A DNA stretch of 7,777 nt from CAZFUY01 sp964522445. Its GTDB lineage: Bacteria > Pseudomonadota > Gammaproteobacteria > SZUA-229. The notes beneath the pieces are model-generated. The model saw only the letters and a list, made by a program, of their open reading frames with translations, was not told the DNA's origin and did not search any database. Numbering within the stretch: the stretch's first letter is position 1; each line of letters begins with the position of its first letter. Location: the NCBI GenBank assembly GCA_964522445.1, contig CAZFUY010000117.1, forward strand, positions 1 to 7,777, read 5' to 3'. Positions 6,657-7,777 of this stretch are shown piece by piece. The position numbers were made by a program, and so were the translations under genes.

Positions 6657-6661
6657 CTCCT
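6657..6661 (-). promoter_or_regulatory. Ribosome binding site fixing the PEP-CTERM start
   Basis: Minus-strand AGGAG lies seven bases before ATG 6649. It selects this start over the in-frame upstream codon at 6688 and places the signal peptide at the true N-terminus. Confidence 0.85.
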
Positions 6662-6732
6662 ATTGGATTTTTTAGTAATTAGTAACAATTTGGAAGTTAT
6701 GCAATGTAACCATCAAATGTTGAGAGTGTATA

Positions 6733-6749
6733 TGCAGGCTGCGTGCCAA
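6733..6749 (-). promoter_or_regulatory. Sigma-54 (RpoN) promoter of the minus-strand PEP-CTERM gene
   Basis: Read on the minus strand, TTGGCACGCAGCCTGCA has a perfect -24 box (TTGGCAC), the invariant GG and GC at exact spacing, and CTGCA as the -12 box. The predicted start near 6722 gives a leader of about 73 bases to the ATG at 6649. The -12 box has the same C-for-T change as the promoter at 945-961. Confidence 0.85.
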
Positions 6750-6951
6750 CATTTAAAAAATCACATAATAGATATATAAATCAATAGGTTGAAATGTGTT
6801 GTAATGCGTATGCATATATTAGAAATATTTAATTATGTAAAAAAAAGCGACAATAATTGATATGACTGAAGATATCTGATTATAATTTTTCTTCAATAAA
6901 ATCAATAAGTAATATTTATATCCATTTTTACACGGACCTTAAAAGTGAGTT

Positions 6952-6973
6952 TTTTCTGTCAGAAAACACGACA
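6952..6973. repeat. Operator-like palindrome TTTTCTG-T-CAGAAAA overlapping TGTC-N9-GACA
   Basis: TTTTCTG (6952-6958) and CAGAAAA (6960-6966) form a perfect seven-base inverted repeat around one central T. TGTC (6957-6960) and GACA (6970-6973) form a second, offset inverted pair. The centre lies a little over 200 bases upstream of the sigma-54 promoter at 6733-6749, a distance compatible with an enhancer-type activator site. Which protein binds is unknown. Confidence 0.4.
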
Positions 6974-7005
6974 TTTTGGAAGACGGTAAAAAAAGCTTTG
7001 TTTAG

Positions 7006-7026
7006 CAGATCACGGATATTGATCTG
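7006..7026. repeat. Inverted repeat CAGATCA-N7-TGATCTG
   Basis: CAGATCA (7006-7012) and TGATCTG (7020-7026) are perfect inverted copies separated by CGGATAT. No T-tract follows on the plus strand, so a protein-binding site is more likely than a terminator. It lies within the same divergent intergenic region. Confidence 0.4.
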
Positions 7027-7120
7027 AAAAATCCAGCCTAAGAACGTGGAGTGGTAGTATGTTGTGAGATGATTCCATCATAAGCATCCTTATTCTTTGT
7101 GTAAAAACACCGGTAAAGAA

Positions 7121-7160
7121 GTAATTGGTGTAATTCTAATATACGGCCAATTACGTAATT
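7121..7160. repeat. Inverted repeat GTAATTGG/CCAATTAC with overlapping 12-base palindrome
   Basis: GTAATTGG (7121-7128) pairs perfectly with CCAATTAC (7147-7154) across 18 bases. The right arm is part of a perfect palindrome AATTACGTAATT (7149-7160), and a third GTAATT occurs at 7130-7135. It ends 30 bases before a TTGACA -35 box, suggesting an operator cluster. AT-rich composition raises the chance level. Confidence 0.4.
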
Positions 7161-7190
7161 AAACTCCAAGTATTATGTTTAAGAAATAAC

Positions 7191-7219
7191 TTGACATGGA
7201 ATATATTTGCCCTCAATAT
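7191..7219 (+). promoter_or_regulatory. Possible sigma-70 promoter
   Basis: TTGACA (7191-7196), a 17-base spacer and CAATAT (7214-7219) give a perfect -35 and a moderate -10 box. It would leave a leader of about 350 bases before the ATG at 7580, which is long; it may instead drive an unannotated small transcript. Confidence 0.35.
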
Positions 7220-7566
7220 TCTCAGCCATTGATATGGTAATACTAACTATTTTTATACATTTCATGCGGTTAGTTAGTGGTGTTTAGATTGATTCTCTAT
7301 TCTTTAAGCTCATATTAAGTGCAGTTTTGATTGTTACCAGCACATTATGTGAACCTGATGATTTTATCTGATGATCTGGCGACCAATACCAAAACTATAA
7401 AATAGCATGCATGTTTAATGCATTTTTAAATATATAAAAATAAAAATTATTTATTAAAAATTCTTGGATTAACTATGACTGTCATTAAGTTGGCGTATTT
7501 AGTCAAGTAAAGACGGGCTAAATTGCTTACTTTTAAGACTTAAGAATAAGTTAGTAAATGAACACC

Positions 7567-7572
7567 AGAGGA
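7567..7572 (+). promoter_or_regulatory. Ribosome binding site of the right-edge gene
   Basis: AGAGGA lies seven bases before ATG 7580 and supports this start for the gene that runs off the right edge. Confidence 0.8.
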
Positions 7573-7579
7573 AAACTTT

Positions 7580-7777
7580 ATGTGTAAATCGAAAAAATTA
7601 TTGCGTTTACGGTCTTTGTCTTTACAGGCAATCGTTCTTCCAGCGCTGTGTATCTCGTCAGTAATGTCAGCACATGCTGCCACCCTTGGACAAAGAGCTG
7701 TTTATTCAGTCAATATTCTAGTGGGTGGTGATGCTACCGAAGTTGGACAATGTTCAGGCTTCACATTTGGAGACGTT
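7580..7777 (+). CDS. Exported protein, N-terminal part only
   Basis: Sixty-six codons are open from ATG 7580 to the window edge, preceded by a good ribosome binding site. The start is a Sec signal peptide: basic MCKSKKLLRLR, hydrophobic LQAIVLPALCISSVMS, and a cleavage site after AHA, leaving ATLGQRAVYSVNILVGG as the mature start. One cysteine follows in VGQCSGFTFGD. The family is not recognised, and the C-terminus, where a PEP-CTERM or dockerin signal would lie, is outside the window. The signal peptide has no lipobox. No sigma-54 promoter was found upstream, unlike the other exported genes here. Confidence 0.8.
   Translation, partial: MCKSKKLLRLRSLSLQAIVLPALCISSVMSAHAATLGQRAVYSVNILVGGDATEVGQCSGFTFGDV

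Larger units (their letters stand above)
6750..7579. other. Long gene-free interval with several palindromes
   Basis: About 830 AT-rich bases lie between the divergently transcribed PEP-CTERM gene and the exported protein at 7580. No frame of useful length with a ribosome binding site was found on either strand. It contains the inverted repeats annotated separately (6952-6966, 7006-7026, 7121-7160) and one sigma-70-like promoter (7191-7219). It probably combines upstream activator sites for the sigma-54 promoter at 6733 with control sites for the gene at 7580. A small RNA cannot be excluded. Confidence 0.5.

Noticed and set aside
6302..6779. Plus- and minus-strand open frames overlapping the PEP-CTERM gene
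   Set aside because: They are other-frame shadows of a gene with a signal peptide, ribosome binding site and sorting tail; none has its own start signals.
7195..7212. Possible sigma-54 promoter (CATGGAATATATTTGCCC)
   Set aside because: The gap between GG and GC is one base short and the -24 box matches poorly; the overlapping sigma-70-like boxes fit better.
7402..7425. ATGCAT repeats followed by T residues as a terminator
   Set aside because: Stem is short and AT-rich, and no transcript is known to end there.

Overview
The window looks like AT-rich chromosomal DNA from a Gram-negative, probably gammaproteobacterial, species. Three things suggest this: two exported proteins end in PEP-CTERM sorting signals of the 'PVPAA-WLFGSGL' type common in Gammaproteobacteria, one protein has a lipobox, and two units are preceded by close matches to the sigma-54 (RpoN) promoter. 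The species cannot be resolved. No RNA genes, CRISPR arrays or insertion sequences were seen.

Layout. Positions 1-661 hold the 3' part of a SPINDLY/OGT-type glycosyltransferase gene on the plus strand. Its reading frame is broken near base 52, and it ends at a clear terminator. After an empty spacer, a sigma-54 promoter (945-961) precedes a compact three-gene plus-strand operon (1081-3748). The operon encodes a secreted protein with a C-terminal dockerin, a lipoprotein with a cohesin-like domain, and a second cohesin-like protein with a PEP-CTERM tail; a UUCG-loop terminator closes it. A short interval with two inverted repeats (3820-3960) separates this from a convergent minus-strand gene for a full-length TPR plus OGT-type glycosyltransferase (3977-5863). 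Upstream of that, also on the minus strand, is another PEP-CTERM protein (6023-6649) with its own terminator and a near-perfect sigma-54 promoter (6733-6749). A long gene-free interval with several palindromes follows, and the first 66 codons of a further exported protein run off the right edge (7580-7777).

How it may work together. The most interesting unit is the operon. It appears to encode a non-cellulosomal cohesin-dockerin set in a Gram-negative: one secreted calcium-dependent ligand (dockerin) and two related receptor modules (cohesins), one anchored by lipid and the other by the exosortase/PEP-CTERM route. The inference is that the dockerin protein is held at the cell surface or in an extracellular matrix through either receptor. 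The sigma-54 promoters before this operon and before the separate PEP-CTERM gene suggest co-regulation, as expected for PrsK/PrsR-RpoN control of PEP-CTERM genes. The two OGT-like genes are cytoplasmic glycosyltransferases; a link to the exported proteins is only suggested by proximity.
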